Shown here one piece after another: positions 12,686-23,806 of a stretch of 64,000 nt of DNA. The first letter of the stretch is position 1. Each line of letters starts with the position of its first letter. The position numbers and the translations under genes were made by a program. The notes under the pieces were generated by a model. That model was not told the DNA's origin and did no database searches. It saw only the letters and a program-made list of their open reading frames with translations. Source of the DNA: Turritopsis dohrnii (lineage: Eukaryota; Cnidaria; Hydrozoa; Anthoathecata; Oceaniidae); assembly GCA_027922465.2 (NCBI GenBank), contig BQMF02000027.1, forward strand, positions 1,550,001 to 1,614,000. Reading direction: 5' to 3'.

Positions 12686-13500
12686 CAGTTGAACTCATGT
12701 AATTCGAGCTCCTATAATTCGAAAACTCATTTAAATCGAACAAATGTTTCGGTCCGTTCCGGAATTACTGTTAAAACCTTATAAAGAAACTCCTTTAATT
12801 CGAACTCCTATAATTCGAATACTCATGTAATTCGAACAAATTCTTTGGTCCCCTGGTCATATTTTTATCATATAATTCGAATTTCCGACATTCGAATATC
12901 GTCTACACATTTCGAACGCATGGATGTTTTTCAAAGCTTTTCGAATTCTGTAATTAGAGAATGCGTTTGAAATGGCAACTAAAAGGAAGCACAAAGAAGT
13001 CACTTTGAAAATAAAGTATGATGCCTTGAAGGAACTTGACAAAGGAAAATCGGAGGATATAGCCGACGATCCAATATCTCCACCAACACAAGATGAAGTT
13101 GACAAGGCAATTGAAATCCTACAGAAGTTGTCCTTGTTCACATCTGATTTGGAACTGGATCCTTTACTCTCAAAAGTCTCGTCAAAAGTTAACCTAGCGA
13201 GACTTGAGAGAATGAAACAAACTTCGATAACGGACTTTTTTAATAGCCCTATGTAAACATGTCTGTCATGTCATATGTCACGTTCCTAATAAACATACTT
13301 GAAAGCTATGCAACTTTGTTTTGTACATTTATTTGGCTGCCACAAAGCCTTTACACCATTTAGTATCGTCTAGACACCCCTAAGTCAGTTTTTTTTCCAA
13401 AATTCTGCCGATTAAGCTTGAACTCCTATAATTCGAAAACTCATGTAATTCGAACAATTTTTTAGACCCCTTGTAGATTCGAATTATATGAGTTCAACTG
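12686..13500 (+). mobile_element. Deleted pogo/Tigger DNA transposon
   Basis: Inverted ends CAGTTGAACTCAT at 12686 and, reversed, at 13500 are flanked by the TA target of this superfamily (12684-12685 and 13501-13502). Just inside both ends are repeated units AACTCCTATAATTCGAA and ACTCATGTAATTCGAAC in inverted order. At 815 bp it is far shorter than a full Tigger-type element (usually 2-3 kb), and it keeps only the two ends of a transposase gene (12972-13256). Confidence 0.85.
12972..13256 (+). pseudogene. Pogo/Tigger transposase, internally deleted
   Basis: A 94-codon open frame. Its start (MATKRKHKEVTLKIKYDAL) looks like the first helix of the CENP-B/pogo DNA-binding domain, which binds the element's inverted ends. 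Its end (QTSITDFF) looks like the C-terminal tail common in Tigger-family transposases. The whole catalytic DDE core is absent, so the two ends were joined in frame by an internal deletion. It could still make a small DNA-binding peptide able to compete at the ends; that is inference. Confidence 0.7.
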
Positions 13501-13678
13501 TATATAAAAAGCAGCACGTTTATGATACAATGTCAAGAAAACGTTTTTTGAAAGAATACTAGAATAGAATTTACAAAATTCCAAAACATGATTCCCACAA
13601 GGATGATAGTCAAAAAATATTGAAACAAACAGTTATCGTGTCGGATGGACAAAATGCTAATACTTTTGTAACAGACCC

Positions 13679-16600
13679 TATTGTATGTAGAGATGAAGGT
13701 TGCACTATGTTGATGTCAGCAGAAATTGAACTATTTGAAAATAATGTAGTAACAAGTGGGTGTTTTTAAAATAATGAGCAAACAAAACAAACAACTGATT
13801 GACTATCTCGTGAAGATTATCTTACGAAAACTGCTAACACGCTTTTTTTAGATCTTATTATTTATTATCCGTAATTGACCAAAAGTATGAGCATAAAATT
13901 ACAGCAAAGTAGCAAATTAAAATTAGGTTTTTAGGTTTGCCAGAATAAACAAATAATCATAACTTATATGATAGCGTGAATTAATTCCACAAATGGATTT
14001 ACTGAAGCCTTTCACAAGCACAGTGGTGTTGTAGTTTCACACTTATCACGTGCGGAGCTTCCGAAATACTGAAAAATTCTATGACATCTGAAATGCGTAA
14101 TTACTTTACATGCCTCTCGGAGTCTGGTTTGAGTTCTAAGGTCCGCCTCTTGAATTCACTTCACAGTTGTGTTTAAAAGAAATATTCAAAACAAGAACAA
14201 ATCCATTGATTGTTCTTATGGTTATGTCGTACATTGCCAACAAAGGTATTTGAAAAACAAATTAGTTTGTGCATATCGATAAAATAAAAAGTCTATCATT
14301 GTACTATAGCCTAGGTTTCATTCCATATCTAGCCTGAGACTTTTATCCTTGTATTTTACAACGAGAATGATGTCCTTTTAAGAAAAAATGTAAGACACTG
14401 TCTATCATTGTAGGACAGTGAGCAAGTGATTTATAACTACGAAAATCTCAATACCTTACCAATACCGAATGTTATACCTCCGTGAAATATGCCGATTTTT
14501 GTCATCTCTAAAGGCGATTTCCCATTCCTCTAGCGTCGCTTATGACACATGAACACGCACACTTTAATGTTCAGAGGAACCAGCACTGCGCTTCAATCGT
14601 TTTAATTCGATAAATGAAAAGACACCTCTTCCCTTTATTTTATTTCATATGGATTTACGACCTGAATATATATTCATGTTTTAGGTTTTCTTGTTTTTTT
14701 GGGACACATAATATGATGATGTTTTCGATTTATACGATGACTCCACATCAATGACATATTGTCGACAATTAAGGGCTTATTTAAGTTTAAACCATTGGGA
14801 AACCAGCCATTCATTTAAATTCATTTACTTCGCAAAGTACATCTCAGAAATTGGCTGTTTTGATTCAGCGTAGAATTTTGAAGTTTTCATAAAGTTCATT
14901 TTTGATGATCGTCATTTTTGTTTATTAACAAAGATATTTTAACTGTTTTTTTCTTTTGTTAAACCAACTTTACAAGAGAAATCCTACCAGAAAATCACTG
15001 AACATTTTTAGTAATTTGATAAAAAAACAGCAGTTATACAAGAATAAAATTCCAAAAGTACATTCTGTTATTATTCAATATGTATTTAGCATACAAAAAA
15101 TTGTATTTAGCATACAAGAAATAGTTTGAACTGGCTATATACATTATACATATTATAAAATAGTTAGATTTTATTCAATGTCCCCATTATAAAAATATTC
15201 ACCTACCTTTACATAAGACTCCGAAACCTTTATGTAATGCAACTATCTATATTTTTTTATGAAATTGTCTCTTTATGAAAGATTTTGCTGTTACTAGTTT
15301 TACAATAGAGAAATTAAGAATTAATGCACAAACATTGATCTGCTTTTTAAAAAATATTTCTCTATCTTATCAAGTCAGCTTTAAAAAAAATCTTTAATCA
15401 ATAAGTAAGAACACAGTAACAAAAAAAACGACGCCGACTGCGTCAAACTCGGTCCAGTCTCCTTTCCTTTTTTATTATATAGGGGTATTACAAAATACAT
15501 TAAACCACATTTTCCACTCTCCTCCTCTATGAAGTTTTTTTTTTATTCAAGAGTTTTATCATACAGCCTTTTCCCCTCTGTGTACAGCGTATGATATGAG
15601 AGTGGAAAAGTACGAAAACAAAATTTTTTGGCTGCAAATATAGTTTGAAATTTACCATACGACAATTGAACGGGGCTATTTAGAAGGGTTTTGGGAAATT
15701 AAGCTTCTTTAGTCTTTCTTGCTTTTTTTACATAAGGCTTTTAGTTAAGGTTTCTGGTATTGGAATAAAGGACAACATTACTCAGTATCAAAATGGTTCC
15801 AAGTCCGCATAAAGAAGTTCATGATAATAAGTAAAACAGCTTGCGGAGCTAATTCATGTGGCTATATCCCAAACATTTTGCCAAGACTTGCATTTAGGGA
15901 AATATAAATCTTAGATTTTAGATTCACCAATCAAGGTTTTGAATGAAACTGTGACATGCATAGCTTTAATTCAAAAGCTGACCAACTTAATTGTGGGTAA
16001 ATTTTATCAGAACGAATATGTGTTATTCATTGCATCACGTAGATTTCTAAATTTAGCGATGTGATTAAATCTCTTTGTTCATTTTGGCCATGCATTATCT
16101 CTTATTCAGATGCTCTAGGTTTAGTACAATAATTGCAAGCTTCCACTATTTCTATTTACAGTTTAGCCAAAACGCTAGAGCATAAATCGTAATAATTCTA
16201 TTTAGTTGAATTATGCAGACCGGAACTAACCCGTGTTGCCATAAGGCTAAAATAAAGCCTTCCCTCTGTCGGTTCAAAAACCCACCTTAAGTGCTTGAAT
16301 TTCTTATTGTGGTCGTATTATGCAACTACTCAGCTGTTTATCTTTATCAAACAGTGTAATCTCCATACAACTGATCTATTTTTGTAATCATAAACCTTTA
16401 TAAGTTTGCTAAAACTGGAAAATCACTAATAAGTGATTATAATGGACCTCCAGCTTGTTGGGATGTTAACGTATGTGTAGAAATCTTCATCGACAATTTG
16501 CTTTTCAAACTGTATTGATTTGTAAGCAATGAATATGGATAAATGTACTTTACGCATATTTTAAGGTAGGGAGAAGGAACGTACTGGGGCAGTGAAAAAA

Positions 16601-18314
16601 ATATATTGTGTCAGCAAAGAAATACAGAAAAACGTAAGTGTTCAAATGTTTATAGTATGTTTAACATTGGAAAGTTGTCTATTTTTTATATGGAAAGACA
16701 AACTGACAGAAATCAACTGCAATCATCGGGTGCAGTTAAAGTCTGCTATACGTCACCAGTAATGTAGATCCAATATTAATCGTTCCATCATTGTCATCTC
16801 TGTGATGGAGACAGTTAAAACTCATCAAGCCACAAAGCTAATTAATCAAATAAAATAAGAACTGATAAAATGTGAGAAGGTCAATCGACTTTAATTAACG
16901 TCAAACGAGATTAGAGCGACTTTTTTTTCGATCACGTAAAGAGGTAGTTTGAGGTATATTTCCTTGTACGTTTGCTCTATTGATTTGTGCTTTTTAAGTC
17001 TTCTATTCTTGGAAAGGTTCTTCATACTTTCTTTATTTGATAACATCATATCTTAAGAATATACTTGGAACATTTACGTGGAAATTGAAGTTTATTTATC
17101 AAATGGAGTAATCTGTAGAAGATATGATTTCTTAATACCTATTATAATGCGCTATATCATGATTTAGCATCATCGAAATCGCCTCTGTATAACAAGAGTA
17201 AATTTAAGGTGCGTACGTAATACTGAAAAATCTCTACAGTAAATAGGAGTAAACCAACTTAATCTCCTCAAACATGATGTTTATGTGGGTGACCTAAAAG
17301 AGTACGCCATCATATAACTCCAACAAGATTTTAGATGTATAATATTTTAATATGTATAACAGTGTGAGTCAGTGGTGAAGTGTGATCAATTGTTAATAAC
17401 CAAGAATGTAATCTATTTGAAACTTTGTATTATCATTGACAAATTGCCGAAAGATATACTAACAATAATTCACAAGAGGCATTTTCCTGTACGGAAATTA
17501 TTCGGACTTGCAAGCAGAAGTAATAAGAAACGAAATATCACCTTTTCTTGCTAATATTGGTTAGGCGACAAACTTTATCTATCTAAATTTGAAATACCCA
17601 AGATACAAAATTGTGAAGATGTGAAACACTTAGTGTTAGTGACGTATTTTCTTTCCCTGTTTTGTATCTACAGACAGTTTATCCTCTCCACTAAATTAAA
17701 CTAGTGTGATCAAGAAACACAATGGCAGTTGTTTTCATATGGAAAAAACAACAAAGGATACATGAATATGATGGTTTCCAGTAAAGTCTAATATGCTTTA
17801 ATGGTGCAAACAGTGGATCATATTCGATTAAAAAATGACGAATCTTGAAATTAATGTGATCTCTCTGTCAGAATTAGCAACTATATGAATTTGCAATTTT
17901 GATAGCAAGTATACTTTAAAAGTACCATGTCTTAAAAGTAGTGTAATAAAACTAGGGTCAATCACCAAATATTGCTTTTTATTATATAATTCAGAGAATT
18001 ATCATATCAATACAAACTTCAGAGTAGTCTTTAGTCTACCGTAGCTGTCACAAAGAGTTGGTTATCACACAAGAGAGGTAACTTTGGTGAGAATAAATAT
18101 CGACAATCATGGTGGAAATTTCAGCATGGCTGATCGTAGCGTTTGTCATTATCTTTTATCGTAAAAATGGAAGAAAAAGATACAACATTGATGGAACAAC
18201 ACAACAATAATACACAGTTTTAAGAAAACAATATTTTGGTTATTAACAGCAACAGCAAACATCACCACTGATTCATGTTGTCATACATCTTTTTCCGCAT
18301 ACGCCGTTTTCAGT
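13679..18314. other. Long AT-rich intergenic, no gene seen
   Basis: 4.6 kb without a credible coding region or paired inverted repeat that I could find. A 60-codon ORF at 17372-17554 has no features. Could hold introns, distal regulatory sequence or very old repeats. Confidence 0.5.
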
Positions 18315-18420
18315 TATTGACTTTAGGACAACCGTGGTGGATTTGAAATACCCGTGGTTTCTCCTCCTCCTCCTCCTCCTACTACTCCAACTTATGAACG
18401 ATTTTGTGCAACGTTTACAT
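18315..18420 (+). repeat. Dispersed repeat with (CTC)n tract, copy 1
   Basis: GACTTTAGGACAACCGTGG, then AATACCCGTGGTTTCTC, then about eight CTC triplets and ACTACTCCAACTTATGAACG. The same order occurs at 25246-25330 and 41459-41560. The DIRS-related sequence begins shortly after it. Confidence 0.7.
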
Positions 18421-18442
18421 GACATCGTTGCCGAATTCGCAA

Positions 18443-18838
18443 TTCCTTAATTACGTAAGGCGCGAAGCGCCGCAATGTAATTGGGATTTTATGAATAAAA
18501 TTGGAGTACGATCTAATACTGGATTCTCCCAACCTACCGCGTAAACAAACGTGGGACCTCGGACCTTAGCAAGAACCTATACACAATTTTTAGTATATCA
18601 AGTTTTCTTTCGACCTCTTCAAAAGTACAAAGAAGAGATAAAACAATTAACGTCGATGATACGAACTACGTCCTCGATGATATCCACCTCGCGACGCTAA
18701 ATGAGAAAAACAGAATAGTATACATGTAATCTAGTGAAGGGTAGGTGAGGGTGGGACAGTATTAGATCGTACTCCGATTTTATTCATAAAATCCCAATTA
18801 CATTGCGGCGCTTCGCGCCTTACGTAATTAAGGAATTT
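18443..18838. repeat. Large inverted repeat of DIRS-terminus-like sequence
   Basis: Sequence 18443-18527 is repeated in reverse at 18757-18838 (arms include TTACGTAAGGCGCGAAGCGC and ATTTTATGAATAAAAT). Between the arms, 18505-18560 matches the inner part of the DIRS terminal repeat (CCCAACCTACCGCGTAAACA). The right arm abuts the DIRS left end. It may be a solo or partial copy of a related DIRS terminus lying head to head with the complete element. Confidence 0.65.
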
Positions 18839-18926
18839 TATTTCATAAAATCTCCGTCGATCTAATACTGGATTCTCCCAACCTACCGCGTAAACAAACG
18901 TGGGCCCTCGGACCACGCACAGCCTC
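18834..18926. repeat. DIRS left inverted terminal repeat
   Basis: About 93 bases, running from AATTTTATTTCATAAAATC through CTAATACTGGATTCTCCCAA to CGCACAGCCTC. It matches the right repeat in reverse with few differences (for example TACCGCG versus TACCGGG). The outermost 20 bases are themselves nearly palindromic. The recombinase stop lies within its inner end. Confidence 0.9.
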
Positions 18927-19930
18927 AGTTTAAAGCGCTTCCATTGAGTACACTGTCCTGATACAGCTGAGATTTGTTAACTGTTGTTTTGTGATAATGC
19001 CTTTGCCATGTAGACTCATTTGACCAGTTACCCCTGTTAAGGACCTCTTGAAGAGACAAACCGTTGACTTTAGCCTTGGATGAAGAGGCTGCACGAGTAG
19101 AATGTGCTTTAAATCTTTCAGTGTCTATACCAGATGCACTCAATACTGACTTCACCCAACCTGAAACTGTTGACTTACTAACTTCCTGATGAGGTTTTAA
19201 AGTACTGAGAAGAAGTTGTGTCTGGCCCGCCTTACGCCATTCCTTAGTTAAGTCCAGGTAACAATCTAATGCACTGTAAACACATAACTTTTCATCTTGC
19301 ATGTATCTAGTGAATTCAACACAAGGAGGAGACTTCCCTTTCCTCCAACTTTTAACTAGCTTATCAAAAGAGAATCTATAAAATGTAGGTGAACGAACCA
19401 TATAAGAAATGTTCAAATGGTGAATTTCTGAGCACCTTGATGCAGCAGTTAGCGCCAAAAGCATCGTGACTTTAAATGTTAACAGTTTAGTTGACAAACC
19501 CCCGTTATCCCCTAAACTATTTAAGTAAGCTAAAACTTTATCCACTTCCCAAATAAAAGTGTATCTTGGTTGAGGTGGCCTGTTATTAAATATGCCAGAC
19601 ATCAATGCACAGACTCTAGGATGTTTCCCAATTGGTTGTGAATTAACACTATCATGATATGCCGAAATCGCTGATCTGTGACAATTAATAGTCCTCCACT
19701 GGTAATTTAGAGAGAACAGATGCCCCAAATAGTTTATTACATATTTTAAATCGCATCAAAATGGATCAATTTTCCGTTCACTACACCAGCCAGACCACTT
19801 TCCCCAGGCCGATTGGTAATTAGATATTGAGCTTCTGCGTCTGGAATGGAGGATAAGTCCTGCAGCTTGTTCTGATAAGCCCTCACCTGCCAGGATTTCC
19901 CTGAAACCATCCAGGCTGCTAATTGCAGGT
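18925..19930 (-). pseudogene. DIRS tyrosine recombinase (one in-frame TGA)
   Basis: This enzyme would insert the element's circular DNA by site-specific recombination. In the 267-codon open part the catalytic set is present: Arg in ASRCSEIHHL (R98), HSTR (H209, R212), W235 and the nucleophile Tyr in WQRHYHK (Y245). The N-terminal core-binding part lies upstream in the same frame (near 19760-19930, overlapping the end of the RNase H frame), separated by a TGA at 19756-19758. Overlap of the RT/RH and recombinase frames is usual in DIRS elements. The exact start is not resolved; no ATG stands out. Confidence 0.88.
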
Positions 19931-21987
19931 GACTGGACAATACTAATGGGTGGTTTTGCCCTTGAGGATTTTTCAAGATATTTTGGTGCATGTTTATCAA
20001 TATTGGGTTGCACGTGGTCATTTCCAACAGATTGGCATACCAAGGTTGACTCTGCCAAGTTGGAGTGATCAGAATTATTCTGGTCTGGTCCCGTTTTACT
20101 TTGGCTAAAATCCTTCCTATCAGTGCAAAAGGAGGAAACGCATAAGGAAATAGATGTTTCCAATTTATCAGCATGGCATCTGTTCCCCTGCTTCCTGGAT
20201 CTGGCTTCCAGGACATGTAAGCTGGAACCTGGTTGTTCAGACGAGAAGCAAACAGATCTATGTCCGGTGTGCCCCACCGTTTTGTCAACTTCTGAAAAAC
20301 ATGGTGATCTAACTTCCATTCGCTGGAAGTGTGAGCGTGTCGGGATTCCCAATCTGCTATCACATTCAATTTGCCGGGAAGGTATTCCGCAGTAATCATG
20401 ATCTGTCTGGAAATCAAATAATTCCAGATTTCCTTCGAGATCCTCACCATTTCCTCGTTCCGGGTACCCCCCATGTTGAGCAGGTAGCTTAGGGCTACCA
20501 TGCTGTCCATTTGCAAGTGAAGTCTCCTGATTTGAGAGAATTTTGTGAAAGACAATATTGCTAATTTGGCTGCCATAAGTTCTAAGACATTGATGTGCTT
20601 GCCTCTCTCCAAGAACGACCATGTCCCCCCTGTGGCCTTCCCTTGGAATGCTGCACCCCAGCCCTGAAGGGATGCATCTGTTTGTATCACCATCTCTGGG
20701 TCTCCCAACTGAAGGGGCTTCCCGTTTTGGAGGGTTAGGTTTTCCCTCCACCAACTTAATTCCCTCAACGAATTTTCGTTTAGGGTAATGACACCCTGGT
20801 AAGATTGTGATTTTTTCAATGCCTGTATTTGTTGTAGTTGAAGATACCTGTGTTGCAGCTTGGCTGGCAAAACTGCCTGAGCTGTAAACGACAGCAGTCC
20901 TATTAGTTTGGTCAAGTCCAACACCGTCACTTGAGGACATTTTATAAAGGCTGAACACTTTTCTTGGATAGATTGTATTTTGTCCTTGGGTAGAGATAGC
21001 TGCATGTGAACTGTGTCTATTTCCAGGCCCAGGAATTCTAACTGATGTGTTGGTTCCAATTGAGATTTCTTTATGTTTATCACAAAACCCAGGTGTTGAA
21101 GAAGAAATATCAGTGTATCTCTTGCCCTTATCAGAAACTCTAGGCTCCCCCCCCATTAGCAACATATCGTCTAAATAAACGATGACTCTGATATTTATCC
21201 TTCGTAGTAATGAAATTGGAATTTTCATAAGTTTGGTGAAAATCAAGGGAGCTGGGCCCAGCCCGAAGCACAGGCAAAGAAATTCGTAAAGGTTTCCTTG
21301 CCATCGAAACCTTACATACTTCCTCGATTTTTTGCTTAGAGGAACGGAGAAGTATGCGTCTTTCAGATCGATTTTGCAAAGGAAATCGTTTGGTAATAGC
21401 ATGTCCTTCAACAGATGAAGGCCCTCCATCTTGAAGTGCTGATATGGAACAAACTGATTCAGGTTTTTTAGATTTATTACCGGACGATTCCCCCCACCCT
21501 TCTTTGGGACTAAAAATACATTGCTTATAAACTGATCTGCTGTTGGAGGGACCTTGTGAATGGCCTGTTTTTGTAACATTTCTGAAACCTCTGCATTCAC
21601 TAATTCCACCTGATTTTGAGACATACGTGCCACTGCTGGTTCTTTGGACTGAGTTGGTGTCTTGACAAATGGAATTTCGTATCCTTTCACTAATGCCAAA
21701 ATATTTTCGTCCTTGGTCAACATGGACCAATTTTTTAGGAAAAACTGTAAGCGACCTGCTAGGGGGGCACGTATCACTTGATTGGGAAAAAGCGCCCTCA
21801 CCATAGGATGAACATTTCTTATATCGATATTGACTAGTTGGACATTGCTCAAAGAATGAATTACAGAAAAATTCACCTTGTGACTGAGTGTAGGTACTCG
21901 AGTCTGATGCCCCTCTGGCTTGGTCTCTTCGTACCAATATTGATTGTCGCCCTCCACGACCTCTTTTGTGGGGTGGAGGGCCGCCAC
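19746..21987 (-). pseudogene. DIRS reverse transcriptase/RNase H (one frameshift)
   Basis: The polymerase of the element. The first frame (from 21987) carries the RT palm, with LKDAYFSV (D210 of that frame) and YLDD (271-274). The reading then shifts at a run of eight G on the coding strand (near 21150), and the second frame (21083-19746) gives the thumb region and RNase H: D136 in QTDASLQGWG, E168 in NVLELMAA, D193 in LQMDSMVA and a final Asp in VIADWESR. One base fewer in the run would restore a single frame, so this is either a recent inactivating slip or a sequencing error. Confidence 0.9.
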
Positions 21988-22810
21988 GAAAGGGCTTCTG
22001 TGAGCCGGAGTTAGATGATCTCAGCAACTCCTGGTACTTTTTCTTCGACTTTAATGTATTGGTCCAATCCTGTTGGAATTTCGCACCGAACAGTTTCTCC
22101 TCACTCTCTGCCAGTATTTTTGATTTCTCTTTCAGCACTTCTTTTGCCTTGGATTCCTTCATTAAGGCATTGAGACCATTGAGGCGTCTATTATACGTCA
22201 AGCTATGGAAGACTTGCCCAACCACGACAATTGCCTGTTCTATGCTATTTTTAATCTCTTCAACAGAGATTTCCACTCTTTGGCTTTTTGTGTCCATGGC
22301 ACCCTCTGATGCTACCCATGCCTCACTTAAAGGGCCCATCACATTCAGAGTTTTTGATTGTAGTCTTTTATATGTTTTATCCATAGACAATTCATTACTC
22401 TTGTTACGTTCCTCTAGAATCTCTTTCATGAAGTCATCCATTTCCAATGGTACGACAATATTAGATGGAGGTGTTGGAATATGACTATCTTTCAAGTCTT
22501 GATCAGCAATATATTCGACAAACATCTTTGTTACATATCTTGCCATGCTATTTGGCAATTGCCATGCAGCCTGGGCTTTAGCCGAGGCTGGGGTAAAACG
22601 GTTGATTTCATCACCTTCTTCAACATCTGAATCCTCATCAACTAAGTCAGCTACTGAGGCTTTTCTCTTCCTGTCCTTAGACAAAGAAGGCTGGAATGAT
22701 GTATTTGCCTCTAATTCCCTTTCCTCATCACTCGACTGATGTTGTTGTGGTGGGGGTAAAGCCTCAGAAGTTATATGTTGTTCAATGCAGCCAGTTTGCT
22801 CAACATCCAT
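21140..22810 (-). CDS. DIRS gag-like protein
   Basis: First ORF of the element on the minus strand, starting at ATG 22810, about 300 bases inside the terminal repeat. The N-terminal 80 residues are acidic and Ser/Glu-rich. A helical, charged middle (about 90-270) ends in a basic glycine-rich patch (FRGGPPPHKRGRGGR) suited to RNA binding, consistent with a particle or RNA-binding role known for gag proteins of this class. I recognise it by position and composition, not by a specific domain. The frame remains open for a further 282 codons across the start of the RT frame; the true C-terminus is probably just after the basic patch. Confidence 0.7.
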   Translation of the reverse strand: MDVEQTGCIEQHITSEALPPPQQHQSSDEERELEANTSFQPSLSKDRKRKASVADLVDEDSDVEEGDEINRFTPASAKAQAAWQLPNSMARYVTKMFVEYIADQDLKDSHIPTPPSNIVVPLEMDDFMKEILEERNKSNELSMDKTYKRLQSKTLNVMGPLSEAWVASEGAMDTKSQRVEISVEEIKNSIEQAIVVVGQVFHSLTYNRRLNGLNALMKESKAKEVLKEKSKILAESEEKLFGAKFQQDWTNTLKSKKKYQELLRSSNSGSQKPFRGGPPPHKRGRGGRQSILVRRDQARGASDSSTYTQSQGEFFCNSFFEQCPTSQYRYKKCSSYGEGAFSQSSDTCPPSRSLTVFPKKLVHVDQGRKYFGISERIRNSICQDTNSVQRTSSGTYVSKSGGISECRGFRNVTKTGHSQGPSNSRSVYKQCIFSPKEGWGESSGNKSKKPESVCSISALQDGGPSSVEGHAITKRFPLQNRSERRILLRSSKQKIEEVCKVSMARKPLRISLPVLRAGPSSLDFHQTYENSNFITTKDKYQSHRLFRRYVANGGGA

Positions 22811-23104
22811 ACTAGCTAAATGTAAATAAGATGCTTGCTCTAATGTTGTCTTTCAGTGTGACCTCTACTGTTTTACACTAGACAACATGGCAGGTGAAGC
22901 CTCTGTTTGCCTCCCTGAATGAATTTGTAAAATTCTTTGAAGAAGCCTCAAAGCTTTCTCCAAAATATTAAATAAATGTATATTGTCCTAAACTACTCTC
23001 TGATGCAGTAGTTTACAATATATAACAATGATTGCACAAGTAGGGTAGGATTTAAAAGAAAAACATTTACTCACGTTGTTTCTTGTTCGCGATAAAGTTT
23101 AGAA

Positions 23105-23197
23105 GAGGCTGTGCGTGGTCCGAGGGCCCACGTTTGTTTACCCGGTAGGTTGGGAGAATCCAGTATTAGATCGACGGAGATTTTATGAAATAAAATT
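23105..23197. repeat. DIRS right inverted terminal repeat
   Basis: Reverse complement of the left repeat, beginning GAGGCTGTGCGTGGTCCGAG and ending at GAAATAAAATT. The gag-like ORF starts about 300 bases inside it, so the intervening stretch 22811-23104 is probably the 5' leader or promoter region of the element. Confidence 0.9.
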
Positions 23198-23803
23198 GCG
23201 GCCAAAGGCGGACTTTCAGTTCACCAATTTTCATAAACATTTGCACAAAACACAATTGAAAGATGCTGATTTTGAATTTGGCAGTCTTTTTCAGGAACAT
23301 TCCTGAAGCTGAAGATTTTGGGGAAGTCAATTCCCAAGTAAATAGTTGACATCATCAGTAGTGCTTATGGCGTCAAATTTCAATTTCTACATATTGTTGG
23401 AATCTATCAAAATTGGAAACAGTTTTTTGACGACAATGCTGTGACAGAAAGATATAAATAATGCTTAAAGATATAAATAATAGTGTGTCTAACGTGATGA
23501 AAATTTCCACAAGTTTCCACTCTTACAGTTAATTCTCCACACAATCACTTTAAGCACTATGTATGAAGAAAATGAAGTTTAAAACAATGAAAAAGGGAAA
23601 ACAAAAATTCAATCCTCCCAGTGCTGTCAAAATATACCAAAAGGGAAAAATGAACCATTCCTATAAAATCATGTTCATTCCTTTATCCATTTTTTGCTGC
23701 ACTGACTTGGTTCTATACATTTACATACATTAAGGTTTCATCGTACAGGCAAATCATTATACAGAAATGAAGTCGTCCTTTTAAATGTGGAACTATTTGG
23801 CAT
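23198..23803. other. DIRS flank with fragment of dispersed repeat
   Basis: AATTGAAAGATGCTGATTTT at about 23250 matches units at 25349 and 25480 that belong to the (CTC)n-associated dispersed repeat, supporting insertion of the DIRS element into such a repeat. Nothing else recognised. Confidence 0.5.
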
Positions 23804-23806
23804 TAA

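Larger units (their letters stand above)
12630..13678. mobile_element. MITE interrupted by a pogo/Tigger element
   Basis: GGGTCTGCTACAAAAATACT at 12630 is inverted at 13659-13678 (ends GTAACAGACCC), and GACGGACAAAT near 12662 pairs with GTCCATCCGAC near 13640. The pogo/Tigger element 12686-13500 lies between the arms, so this older MITE was split by it. The outer edge is inferred from about 45 bases of imperfect inverted match. Confidence 0.55.
18834..23197 (-). mobile_element. DIRS-type tyrosine-recombinase retrotransposon
   Basis: A 4.36-kb element, coding on the minus strand in the order gag-like, reverse transcriptase/RNase H, tyrosine recombinase, between inverted terminal repeats of about 93 bp (18834-18926 and 23105-23197). 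Having a tyrosine recombinase instead of a DDE integrase, inverted instead of direct terminal repeats, and no visible target duplication are DIRS hallmarks. Only two defects disable the coding region: one extra base in a G8 run in the RT and one TGA in the recombinase. It appears to sit inside a copy of the (CTC)n-associated dispersed repeat. Confidence 0.93.

Noticed and set aside
18731..18916. ORFs MVRGPTFVY... in both DIRS termini (also 23115-23306)
   Set aside because: The two ORFs are the same because they read the inverted terminal repeat. There is no evidence that they are translated.
20123..20395. Plus-strand ORFs across the DIRS element (also 21966-22484, 22545-22739)
   Set aside because: They are antisense to gag, RT and RNase H and show no independent features.
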